In this document: positions 1-5,843 of the stretch, one piece after another | Layout of the letters: each line of letters opens with the position of its first letter | Position numbering within the stretch: the stretch's first letter is position 1 | Assembly: GCA_013619035.1 (NCBI GenBank) | Contig: JABXKX010000637.1 | Span: forward strand, 1 to 5,846 | Direction of reading: 5' to 3' | Source of the DNA: Peptostreptococcaceae bacterium | GTDB taxonomy: Bacteria > Bacillota_A > Clostridia > Peptostreptococcales > Acidaminobacteraceae | DNA: 5,846 nucleotides | Translations under genes and position numbers: made by a program | The notes under the pieces: model-generated | What the model saw: only the letters and a program-made list of their open reading frames with translations | Database searches by the model: none | Told to the model about the DNA's origin: nothing

Positions 1-949
1 ACTCAATACCGATTAAATTGGAAATCTCATCAATTATTGCGCCTGCTATACCTTTATATTCAAAATCATTATAATAATCAAAGGGTAAATAGTCTTCTAC
101 AATACCGACGGTTACAACCCCTTTTCTTGTCAACCAATCCAGCTCACTCTCAGAAAGGTTGAGAATTTTTCTATTGTAATTGATTTGAGCCAATTGAATG
201 GCTTCTTCTATTGAATCTTGTTTTGAGATGATAACTTTATCTAAAATCCCAGCAAGTATTTCTTGATTTTTATGTGTTGCTAAAGTCATATCAGATGTAA
301 TATCTTCTACTGATGTCATCACTTTAACATCTGGATACTGATAAATGAAATCATATTCGATACCACCACCAGATGTAATAAATCCATGAATATCTTTTTG
401 ACTTAAAGCTTCTAATCCTTCTAATTGACTGTCAAATTCAATAACTTCAAACGCTATATTGTCGAATTCTTTTGTAAACAATTCAATAGAAATATCACCT
501 TCTAAGAATCCAATTTTCCTAAAATCCATATCTCCAAGAGTTTTCACTGGTCCCTCTTTTAAAACAAAGACTGCATAAGGGTATTGATGTACTGGTTGTG
601 TAAAAGCCATGAATTTTAAACGTTCCTCTGTCACATTGGCTCCAAACAAAATATCAATGTCTCCATTTATTAAGCCTTGATAAACTTCTGACCAAGTTTG
701 ATCTGAAACGATTTCTACCTTTATATTTAAAGTTGTTTCAATAATATTTTTTAGATCAACCACATAACCTTGTTCTTTGTTTTGAAACAGAAAATAATCC
801 ATACCAGTATATGGATCTAATCCTAAACTAAAAGTTTCTTCCTGATGCTCTTCTAACCAGAGCTGTTCTTCTTCAGTTAATTCAAACGTCTCACCATAAA
901 CAACTGGCAAACAAATTAAGATAAGTATAAGTATTATGATTTTTTTCAA
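1..949 (-). CDS. Tandem SBP_bac_3 receptor, N-terminal part (probable sensor kinase or GGDEF protein), truncated by the window edge
   Basis: The frame is open from a TTG start at 949 to the left edge, giving 316 residues with no stop. The start is set by AGGGGG at 955-960, five bases upstream; no ATG fits. Residues 2-19 (KKIIILILILICLPVVYG) form a signal peptide or anchor. Cys13 lacks the small residue at -1 that a lipobox needs. Residues about 38-258 read as a family 3 extracellular solute-binding domain: GLINGDIDILFG (92-103), TEERLKFMAFTQP (107-119) and GFLEGD (147-152) are typical. From residue 267 a second copy starts (SESELDWLTRKGVVTVGI, then YLPFDYY and GIAGAIIDEI). Both copies follow a similar E/L/W linker (EEEQLWLEEH; ESELDWLTRK). 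Tandem domains of this type are known from BvgS/EvgS-like kinases and GGDEF proteins, where they sense small ligands outside the membrane. The output domain lies outside the window, so that part is inference. A two-domain binding protein without an output domain is possible but less likely. Confidence 0.85.
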   Translation of the reverse strand, partial: MKKIIILILILICLPVVYGETFELTEEEQLWLEEHQEETFSLGLDPYTGMDYFLFQNKEQGYVVDLKNIIETTLNIKVEIVSDQTWSEVYQGLINGDIDILFGANVTEERLKFMAFTQPVHQYPYAVFVLKEGPVKTLGDMDFRKIGFLEGDISIELFTKEFDNIAFEVIEFDSQLEGLEALSQKDIHGFITSGGGIEYDFIYQYPDVKVMTSVEDITSDMTLATHKNQEILAGILDKVIISKQDSIEEAIQLAQINYNRKILNLSESELDWLTRKGVVTVGIVEDYLPFDYYNDFEYKGIAGAIIDEISNLIGIE

Positions 950-970
950 ATTAGCCCCCTAGACCCTTTA

Positions 971-1001
971 ATTATATCACAGCTTATATATGTAATACCA
1001 A
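971..1001 (-). promoter_or_regulatory. Extended -10 promoter of the receptor gene
   Basis: On the minus strand a perfect TATAAT (971-976) is preceded by TG plus one base (977-979), the extended -10 arrangement. A weak -35, TTGGTA (996-1001), lies 19 bases upstream of it, longer than the ideal 17. Transcription would start near 964, giving a leader of about 15 bases before the TTG start at 949. It lies just downstream of the terminator of the preceding unit, so the receptor is probably its own unit. Confidence 0.6.
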
Positions 1002-1019
1002 GCAATTAAAGAACTTCTC

Positions 1020-1049
1020 AAAAAGCGAAACCCTCTACAGTGTAGAGGG
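1020..1049 (-). terminator. Intrinsic terminator of the DUF362-GNAT unit
   Basis: Bases 1031-1049 form a near-perfect palindrome: 8-9 paired bases (CCCTCTAC against GTAGAGGG) around a very small loop. On the minus strand it is followed by TTTCGCTTTTT (1030-1020), a T-rich tail. The reverse direction has no T-tract. The TAG stop of the acetyltransferase (1037-1035) sits in the 3' arm, and its last codons (P-S-T-L) form the 5' arm. Confidence 0.85.
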
Positions 1050-1559
1050 AAATTTGATGTGCCAGATATAATGATCTGCTCCAGGAGCCCAAAAATCTTT
1101 AAGAATTTTTGTCGGTTCTCCAAACTTTTTTGTCCAAATCTGTTTCGCAATTGTATAACCGCTATCCAAACAATATTCAGTCGTGATTTCACTTAATCTA
1201 TCTATAATCTGATCAACAAGCGTCGTACCAATGCCTTTTCCTTGATACTCAGGATCTATCAAAACCGAACCGATTTCTTTGATGTTTTGTAATTCAGGTA
1301 TATGATCATAAATCAAATGACCTGAAGGACCTATTGCTGCTGTACCAACAATTTTTTGTTCTATTTCATAAACTAAAAAGTACATTTCTTGACCGTTAGA
1401 GTTTATATCTTTTTTAATATAGTCTATCTTTGATCTCACTTCCTCGTTAATATCATCTACTAAATCAGCCAAACCTTCTTTACCATATGTATCTGATATC
1501 ACCAAATGAAAGAACTCTTCTAAAGCTTGTAAATCTTCTATTTTGGGTCTTCTAATCAT
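1035..1559 (-). CDS. GNAT family N-acetyltransferase (174 aa)
   Basis: This is a single-domain GNAT enzyme, expected to move an acetyl group from acetyl-CoA to an amine; the substrate is not evident. The acetyl-CoA motif A is clear: EIGSVLIDPEYQGKGIGTTL (residues 95-114), with the pyrophosphate-binding Q-x-x-G-x-G at 106-111. MYFLVYEIEQKIVGTAAIG (59-77) supplies the preceding strands. The C-terminal part (SGYTIAKQIWTKKFGEP, 133-149, then WAPGADHYIW) matches a common Bacillota GNAT subgroup. The length is normal for one domain. The ATG at 1559 overlaps the TGA of the upstream DUF362 gene as ATGA. No good Shine-Dalgarno sequence precedes it, so translation probably depends on re-initiation after the upstream gene. 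It is the last gene of its unit, and its stop lies inside the terminator. Confidence 0.9.
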   Translation of the reverse strand: MIRRPKIEDLQALEEFFHLVISDTYGKEGLADLVDDINEEVRSKIDYIKKDINSNGQEMYFLVYEIEQKIVGTAAIGPSGHLIYDHIPELQNIKEIGSVLIDPEYQGKGIGTTLVDQIIDRLSEITTEYCLDSGYTIAKQIWTKKFGEPTKILKDFWAPGADHYIWHIKFPSTL

Positions 1560-2572
1560 AATGTAATCAACTCATACTTTTCACCAAAGTGAATATGTTC
1601 TGCATGTACCAACGAATCTCTTCCGTTATCAAATAAATCAACATGTTCTTCTGTTTGTAACAAATCAATACAGGCAGTATCAAGTGCTACAGGATCCAAA
1701 GATGCCAATACTCCAAAGTTTTTAGCCACAGGATGCATCTCTTCACCAACACAATCACAGTCTTTAGTTATATTGGTCATAAATGAAATATAAAGATGTG
1801 ATTTGTCCAGTTGAGCACCATAAGCATATTCTGTAATCTTTTCTCTAAAGTTCGCTGCACCCCAGTCATTTCGAATGGCGCCTACTGGACAAACAGCAAT
1901 ACAGCCTGCACAACCGATACATTTACTACCATCTATTGCCGCAACATCTGTAATTGTTATTGCATCCACATCACACTTCTTAACACAGACACCACATGAG
2001 ATACAGTTACTGCCACTAACTGTCGGTACCATTCTTGAGTGTTGAGCCATTTTACCACTTCGTGATGCAAAGCCCATCGCAAGTTGTTTAAGAGCACCAC
2101 CAAAACCAGCCAATCCATGTCCTTTAAAATGACTCATTACAATAATTTGTTTGTAATCATTAAATGCCGCACCCAATTTCACAGACTTAAAATACTCTTT
2201 ATTAATGACAACTTCATGTACCGCTTCACCCATGTCGCCATCAGCAATGATGATCGGTTTTCTTGTAAATCCATGATCTTTAGCAAGTGCTAAATGATTG
2301 TCTCTTGTGGTTCTTGAACCTCTATAAAGTACATTGGTTTCTATAAATGTGGTTTCTCTATTATTTTCTTCTAGATAATCAATGATGCCATCATAGCTTG
2401 ATGCTGGAATAAATGTCTTATTACCCTTTTCACCAAAGTGTACTTTGATAGGTACGTTTTGTTCCAATGTTGCACCGTCTTTTTCTACCAATTGAATCAG
2501 CATCTCTTTAGCCAATTCTGACAATACTGATGTATCATTTCCTTCATAACGTTTAAAATAAACTTTTGACAT
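1556..2572 (-). CDS. DUF362 family protein with two [4Fe-4S] motifs (338 aa)
   Basis: The protein belongs to the DUF362 iron-sulfur family, whose biochemical role is not established. The N-terminal two thirds carry family hallmarks: VPIKVHFGEKGN (40-51), ETNVLYRGSRTTR (78-90) and MSHFKGHGLAGFGGALKQL (146-164). A ferredoxin-like insert follows with two CxxCxxCxxxC motifs: Cys190/193/196/200 and Cys218/221/224/228, the last followed by Pro. These can hold two [4Fe-4S] clusters. DCDC (271-274) and SLDPVALDTA (291-300) are also family-like. There is no signal peptide or membrane segment, so a cytoplasmic electron-transfer or metal-linked role is likely. An ATG at 2623 would add 17 residues but overlaps the -35 box. 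The ATG at 2572 has AGGAGG six bases upstream and is preferred. The stop TGA overlaps the next gene's ATG, so the two products are coupled. Confidence 0.9.
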   Translation of the reverse strand: MSKVYFKRYEGNDTSVLSELAKEMLIQLVEKDGATLEQNVPIKVHFGEKGNKTFIPASSYDGIIDYLEENNRETTFIETNVLYRGSRTTRDNHLALAKDHGFTRKPIIIADGDMGEAVHEVVINKEYFKSVKLGAAFNDYKQIIVMSHFKGHGLAGFGGALKQLAMGFASRSGKMAQHSRMVPTVSGSNCISCGVCVKKCDVDAITITDVAAIDGSKCIGCAGCIAVCPVGAIRNDWGAANFREKITEYAYGAQLDKSHLYISFMTNITKDCDCVGEEMHPVAKNFGVLASLDPVALDTACIDLLQTEEHVDLFDNGRDSLVHAEHIHFGEKYELITL

Positions 2573-2578
2573 ATCAAG

Positions 2579-2584
2579 CCTCCT
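2579..2584 (-). promoter_or_regulatory. Ribosome binding site that fixes the DUF362 start
   Basis: A perfect AGGAGG on the minus strand lies six bases before the ATG at 2572. It decides the start in favour of the 338-residue product over the in-frame ATG at 2623, which lies upstream of the likely transcription start. Confidence 0.85.
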
Positions 2585-2594
2585 ATTTTCATCT

Positions 2595-2623
2595 ATCATA
2601 CATAATATCGATGTTAAAATCAA
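2595..2623 (-). promoter_or_regulatory. Sigma-A-like promoter of the DUF362-GNAT unit
   Basis: TTGATT (2618-2623) and TATGAT (2595-2600) are separated by exactly 17 bases, a good match to the vegetative consensus. Transcription would begin near 2588, leaving a leader of about 16 bases that carries the AGGAGG site. It lies between the YCII terminator and the DUF362 start, so this unit can be transcribed on its own, although read-through from upstream is also possible. Confidence 0.7.
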
Positions 2624-2645
2624 TTTTCTGTTTTTCTACTAGATG

Positions 2646-2670
2646 TGAAAATAATCCCTTTCGGGATTAT
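2646..2670 (-). terminator. Probable intrinsic terminator after the YCII gene (weak T-tract)
   Basis: Bases 2651-2670 form a perfect eight-base stem (ATAATCCC / GGGATTAT) with a four-base loop. On the minus strand the stem runs into TTTTC, only a short T-tract, so termination may be partial. The TAA stop of the YCII gene (2669-2667) lies in the 5' arm. The opposite strand has no T-tail. Confidence 0.6.
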
Positions 2671-2972
2671 ACATTGTCTTCAGATATTAGAGCCACTCTA
2701 TATGGATATAAAGTTGCAGTCATAATACCTTTTTTAAGCGCTGGGTCATCATTCATTATATCAGTGGCTTCAGTTTCTGTACATTTTATAATCACAAGAC
2801 CAAAATTATCTTCACTTTCTAAAGTTGTCCGTCCAGCTAATATTAGTTTACCTGCTTTTTCCAATACCTGTAGATAAGAAAAGTGTTCTTCTACAATTTC
2901 GTGATCTACTTTAGTCCAGGCCTCTTCTTTTATAAGTTTTGGTATGAGTTTTAACACATAAATAAATTGCAT
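2667..2972 (-). CDS. YCII family protein (101 aa)
   Basis: This small YCII-domain protein has the usual length of one ferredoxin-like alpha/beta domain (about 95-100 residues). Recognisable parts are EEHFSYLQVLEKAGKLILAG (28-47), then FGLVIIKC (57-64), EATDIMNDDPALKKGIM (68-84) and LYPYRVAL (88-95). His30 and Asp76 fall where the family has a conserved His and Asp, proposed to be catalytic. Family members are mostly uncharacterised; a few are linked to dehalogenation or muconolactone-like chemistry, so no substrate is assigned. The start is the ATG at 2972, with AGGAGG at 2977-2982. A longer frame would reach back to 3071, inside the upstream gene, and has no matching site. It begins ten bases after the GNAT stop and ends the methyltransferase-GNAT-YCII operon. 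Confidence 0.88.
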   Translation of the reverse strand: MQFIYVLKLIPKLIKEEAWTKVDHEIVEEHFSYLQVLEKAGKLILAGRTTLESEDNFGLVIIKCTETEATDIMNDDPALKKGIMTATLYPYRVALISEDNV

Positions 2973-2982
2973 GAAGCCTCCT

Positions 2983-3693
2983 CTATTTAGTATAATAATA
3001 CCATATTTGATTGCCTTTAAACCCACATTTTCTATACAATTTTTCAGGTTGAGTTTTATTGTCCATTTCACCAGAAACCGTCACAAAGTCTGCTTGATTC
3101 ATGCGAGACAATAATTCATTCACAAGAATTTGACCAATCAGTTTACCTCTCGCTTTTTCATGGACCTGTATCCATTCTAAAGCTCCTTCTTTAATTGTCT
3201 GATCGTATTCAGCTATACCAAGGGCTAAAATCTCATTATCGTCTTTTATCCATATCCATAACGACTCATCAAAGACATCATGAGTTCTCCAGTTTAAGAC
3301 TTCATCTTCAGTGACTGAAATAAACTCATAACTGTTGTTGATAAAGGTCATCACCTCTTTCGATTCACTCGTCTTTACAACTTCTATTTGATACTCATGA
3401 GGTGTTTTATGAATCATTTCCATATCATGATGGAGTACAAAAAACTTATTCTCTTTAAATCCTTTTAACGCTAACGGATGACATACATCAACACCCATAA
3501 GAGATTCTGTATCATATGCATTTAAATCTAATCCTCGATACCCTAACAACTGATCATTTAAAAATAATACCTTTTCTTCTCCAATTTGAATACATTTCGA
3601 ATTCGGATGATCAAAAGCTTTCTTGTACTTCCAAAATGCCGTGCTCAGAGATAACGGATCTTTTATATATTGTTTTTTAATTTTTTCTATCAT
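2983..3693 (-). CDS. GNAT family N-acetyltransferase with long N-terminal region (236 aa)
   Basis: The C-terminal half is a GNAT domain: LWIWIKDDNEILALGIAEYD (145-164), then motif A, ALEWIQVHEKARGKLIGQIL (171-190), with the CoA-binding R-G-K-L-I-G at 182-187, and motif B-like NKTQPEKLYRKCGFKGNQIW (212-231), the usual asparagine and aromatic end of the fold. The first hundred or so residues are not recognisable to me; they could be a diverged second GNAT-like lobe, as in tandem GNAT proteins, or a substrate-recognition segment. The acceptor is unknown. The ATG at 3693 follows the methyltransferase stop by one base, and AGGGAG at 3699-3704 lies within the end of that gene, so the two are translationally coupled. 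The stop TAG (2985-2983) is immediately followed by the YCII ribosome binding site. Confidence 0.85.
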   Translation of the reverse strand: MIEKIKKQYIKDPLSLSTAFWKYKKAFDHPNSKCIQIGEEKVLFLNDQLLGYRGLDLNAYDTESLMGVDVCHPLALKGFKENKFFVLHHDMEMIHKTPHEYQIEVVKTSESKEVMTFINNSYEFISVTEDEVLNWRTHDVFDESLWIWIKDDNEILALGIAEYDQTIKEGALEWIQVHEKARGKLIGQILVNELLSRMNQADFVTVSGEMDNKTQPEKLYRKCGFKGNQIWYYYTK

Positions 3694-3694
3694 A

Positions 3695-4318
3695 TTATCT
3701 CCCTATGATTAATAAACCGCCACAAGATGAAAACTGAGTATAGTCTACTGTGAAATAATTTTCCAAATACGCTTTAAACTCTTCATATACAAAATAATAG
3801 TCTGCTTCATCAGTATCCCAATGCCCTGTGTTCTCTTTTTCACAGAAACAGTAATCAGCTCTAGTTCGAAACCCAATATCACCAATAATCAATTGTCCAT
3901 CAGGCTTTAAAAAACTAACCAAATGTTTTATATACATTTTCTTTAGAACTGTCGGTATATGATGAAATGCATAAGTAGATACTATAAAATCAAACGCTTG
4001 ACCGTATAGTTCTACGGGTAATCCTTCTGTTAAGTCTTGATGAAATAATTTAATGTCCCCGAGTTTTTCTCTTGAAACTTCAAGCATTTTTTTTGAGAAA
4101 TCAACACCTGTTATATCAGCACCATTTTTTTGTAATTGTAAAGACAATGTACCTGTTCCTATACCTAAATCCAATACCTTTGGATGTGTTTTTGATTGTA
4201 CTATTTTTTCTATTGTGCCAAATAACTGATAATATCCTTCAAAGGGATATCCCTTGCTATTTAAAATACTGTCATCATAATTACCTGACCACTCATTGAA
4301 TCCTTTTTCATTTAACAT
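3695..4318 (-). CDS. Class I SAM-dependent methyltransferase (207 aa, YrrT-like group)
   Basis: The protein has a Rossmann-type methyltransferase fold. Motif I, VLDLGIGTGTLSLQL (48-62), binds S-adenosylmethionine; GVDFSKKMLE (71-80) holds the acidic residue that contacts the ribose; DFIVSTYAFHHIP (110-122) is the motif IV region; LKPDGQLIIGD (137-147) follows. The opening GFNEWSGNYDDSI (6-18) and YPFEGYY (24-30) resemble Bacillota small-molecule methyltransferases of the YrrT kind, but the substrate cannot be read. The length is normal and there is no membrane segment. An ATG in the same frame at 4396 would add 26 residues but lies in the upstream terminator; the ATG at 4318 has GGAGG at 4326-4330, follows a TATAAT box, and its product starts like its homologues. 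It is the first gene of a three-gene operon. Confidence 0.9.
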   Translation of the reverse strand: MLNEKGFNEWSGNYDDSILNSKGYPFEGYYQLFGTIEKIVQSKTHPKVLDLGIGTGTLSLQLQKNGADITGVDFSKKMLEVSREKLGDIKLFHQDLTEGLPVELYGQAFDFIVSTYAFHHIPTVLKKMYIKHLVSFLKPDGQLIIGDIGFRTRADYCFCEKENTGHWDTDEADYYFVYEEFKAYLENYFTVDYTQFSSCGGLLIIGR

Positions 4319-4325
4319 ATTTAAT

Positions 4326-4342
4326 CCTCCAACTCCATTATA
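4326..4342 (-). promoter_or_regulatory. Probable -10 promoter element and ribosome binding site of the methyltransferase operon
   Basis: A perfect TATAAT (4337-4342) lies upstream of GGAGG (4326-4330) and the ATG at 4318. No convincing -35 lies 16-18 bases upstream; TTGACG (4345-4350) is close by but only two bases away, so it cannot pair with this -10. Transcription from this box would start near 4330, leaving a leader of about 12 bases, so the assignment is tentative. Confidence 0.45.
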
Positions 4343-4380
4343 CACGTCAATGGTATGCTCATATTTTACAAAATCATGAC

Positions 4381-4404
4381 ACCAAAAAACCGGCACGCCG
4401 GTTT
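4381..4404 (-). terminator. Intrinsic terminator of the lipoprotein-membrane protein unit
   Basis: On the minus strand AAACCGG and CCGGTTT (4404-4387) form a seven-base GC-rich stem around a four-base loop, and the stem runs straight into further Ts, giving six in a row before GG. This is a strong factor-independent terminator for genes read leftward. The TAA stop (4405-4403) overlaps the base of the 5' arm. Confidence 0.85.
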
Positions 4405-5140
4405 AGTGTAACATCATATAATCAGTAGAATCACTGTCGGTAATTTCAGGTTGCTGTTTGGTAATTTTATAATATAAAGCTTCTAGTCGATTTCTCTCAG
4501 GTGTAAACAGAAAAGAAATAACAAGTCCGATAATCACTATCAGAAAACTGGATACCAACACAATTTTTTCTGGCCCACTGTTTAGTTCTCCACTATGATC
4601 GATAATGGGTTTAATCTCATTATCAAGTTTTATATCCATCATCCCTTCATCGGTCTCATAAGAATAACCATAAATAGATGCAACGTAAACCTCTGACTCA
4701 AACACTTCAAAAGTGTGATCTGAAGTACTTATTGGCATGCTAACATCAGATACTTTACTTTTAATCGAGATCTGATCCGTTAAAGGACTAGAACCAAATA
4801 CAATCAGATGATGTGATTCTGTAAATTCAAAATCAGTAAATATTAAGTGTTCAGTTGATGGTTCATAATAGCCATCTCCTAAACGATATTTGCTGTTGAA
4901 TCCTTTTAGTAACGTAATATACCCTTCATAAAACTTATTTTCTTTTTCAAAAGAGAAGTTTACTAGAATGTACTTTTCAACATTAACATACTCATTAACA
5001 ATGACATCACCGTCTACCCTTTTACTAATACCGGATACCAGACTATCATTTGTAAGTTCTAAACTAAAGAAATGAGTATATAAAAGTACCGCTAGTATGA
5101 TGGAACCAGTTATTATTAAAATTCTTAAGATGAGTTTCAT
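4403..5140 (-). CDS. Unrecognised bitopic membrane protein (245 aa)
   Basis: I do not recognise a family. Two hydrophobic segments bracket the protein: residues about 4-26 (LILRILIITGSIILAVLL onward) and 193-212 (IVLVSSFLIVIIGLVISFLF). Arg and Lys residues flank them on the inside (R6; R216, R218 and following), predicting N-in/C-in topology with residues 27-192 outside the cell. That exterior part is rich in beta-forming and acidic residues and has no cysteine. The last 30 or so residues are a hydrophilic cytoplasmic tail. The start at 5140 has AGGAGGG five bases upstream, overlapping the stop of the lipoprotein gene by two bases, so translation is coupled. The pairing suggests a shared role in the envelope; a sensor, anchor or assembly factor are all possible. 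There is no catalytic motif. Confidence 0.75.
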   Translation of the reverse strand: MKLILRILIITGSIILAVLLYTHFFSLELTNDSLVSGISKRVDGDVIVNEYVNVEKYILVNFSFEKENKFYEGYITLLKGFNSKYRLGDGYYEPSTEHLIFTDFEFTESHHLIVFGSSPLTDQISIKSKVSDVSMPISTSDHTFEVFESEVYVASIYGYSYETDEGMMDIKLDNEIKPIIDHSGELNSGPEKIVLVSSFLIVIIGLVISFLFTPERNRLEALYYKITKQQPEITDSDSTDYMMLH

Positions 5141-5151
5141 GGTGTCCCTCC

Positions 5152-5754
5152 TTAAAAGGTATCTAAGTTTTCTATTTCCAAGGTTTCTTTAAAAAGTAGT
5201 TCTCCAATTGGTTCTTCTGATTTTCTATCAAATTCATAATAATAATTAAATGCATAAATTTTATTGTCTACAACTTCAAAAACCAAACCATCGTTCTTGT
5301 TATAGAACTGCCCAATTTTAACAACATCCGTTTCAAAATCATAATGACTGACCAAAATGATTCTAAGTCCCGATCCGATATTGGTCTGGAAAAGTAGTTC
5401 TTTATTTTCGTCACCATTAGAATCTAACACATAAGTTTTTTCGATATGACCACCTGGTAAGCTTGAGATAATCTGATTGTTTTCTGTTATAACAATCTGT
5501 TTTACATTGGCATAATCTAATGAGACAAAATAACATAATTTGGGGAGATTATTCTTAATTTCAGATACTTGAATACTACTTTTTATATCCCCTTTATGAC
5601 CAAGTGATTCAAAATAGCCTACCATTAGATTAATAATGTCTTGATCAGTCACCGGTTCTAACTCTAATTCCAAAGATTCAATATATATAGTTTTATTTTG
5701 ACATCCCATTAACATCAATGTTAACAATAGCAATATTAAAATTTTAACTTTCAT
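5152..5754 (-). CDS. Predicted lipoprotein of unknown function (200 aa)
   Basis: The N-terminus is a lipoprotein signal peptide: basic residues (MKVK), a hydrophobic stretch (5-16) and the lipobox LMGC with Cys18 as the lipid-attachment residue. The mature 183-residue protein should sit on the outer face of the membrane. The remainder is mainly acidic and beta-prone. DSNGDENKEL (111-120), followed by LLFQTNIGSG, resembles the calcium-binding D-x-N-x-D loops of repeat-containing extracellular proteins, but there is only one copy, so metal binding is a guess. I recognise no enzyme motif. The ATG at 5754 has GGAGG (5760-5764) five bases upstream; a TTG at 5766 would add four residues but overlaps that site. 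The gene precedes the membrane protein, with its stop overlapping that gene's ribosome binding site. Confidence 0.8.
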   Translation of the reverse strand: MKVKILILLLLTLMLMGCQNKTIYIESLELELEPVTDQDIINLMVGYFESLGHKGDIKSSIQVSEIKNNLPKLCYFVSLDYANVKQIVITENNQIISSLPGGHIEKTYVLDSNGDENKELLFQTNIGSGLRIILVSHYDFETDVVKIGQFYNKNDGLVFEVVDNKIYAFNYYYEFDRKSEEPIGELLFKETLEIENLDTF

Positions 5755-5837
5755 ATCAGCCTCCAAAATTTAATAAGCAACTTCACGACTTATACATCAA
5801 ACAAATTTTTAATTAATGTCATAACTTGATTCCTGTC

Positions 5838-5843
5838 ATTATA
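5838..5843 (-). promoter_or_regulatory. Possible -10 element for the lipoprotein unit
   Basis: A perfect TATAAT on the minus strand lies at the right edge. Its -35 would be outside the window. It would give a leader of about 77 bases before the ATG at 5754. The leader is AT-rich with no obvious hairpin or riboswitch. A nearer promoter cannot be excluded, since TATAAG and TATTAA-like sequences occur between 5767 and 5800. Confidence 0.3.

Noticed and set aside
977..1192. Open frame of 71 codons on the minus strand overlapping the GNAT gene end
   Set aside because: It runs antisense in frame terms to no known domain, has no ribosome binding site, crosses the terminator and promoter of the neighbouring units, and overlaps a well-supported GNAT gene.
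1811..2877. Three plus-strand open frames (1811-1999, 2084-2293, 2566-2877)
   Set aside because: All lie opposite the well-supported DUF362 and YCII genes, are Cys/Thr/Phe-rich in the way shadow frames are, and have no plausible start signals.
4072..4299. Plus-strand open frame of 75 codons opposite the methyltransferase
   Set aside because: It is hydrophobic only because it is the complement of a coding sequence, and it has no ribosome binding site or promoter.
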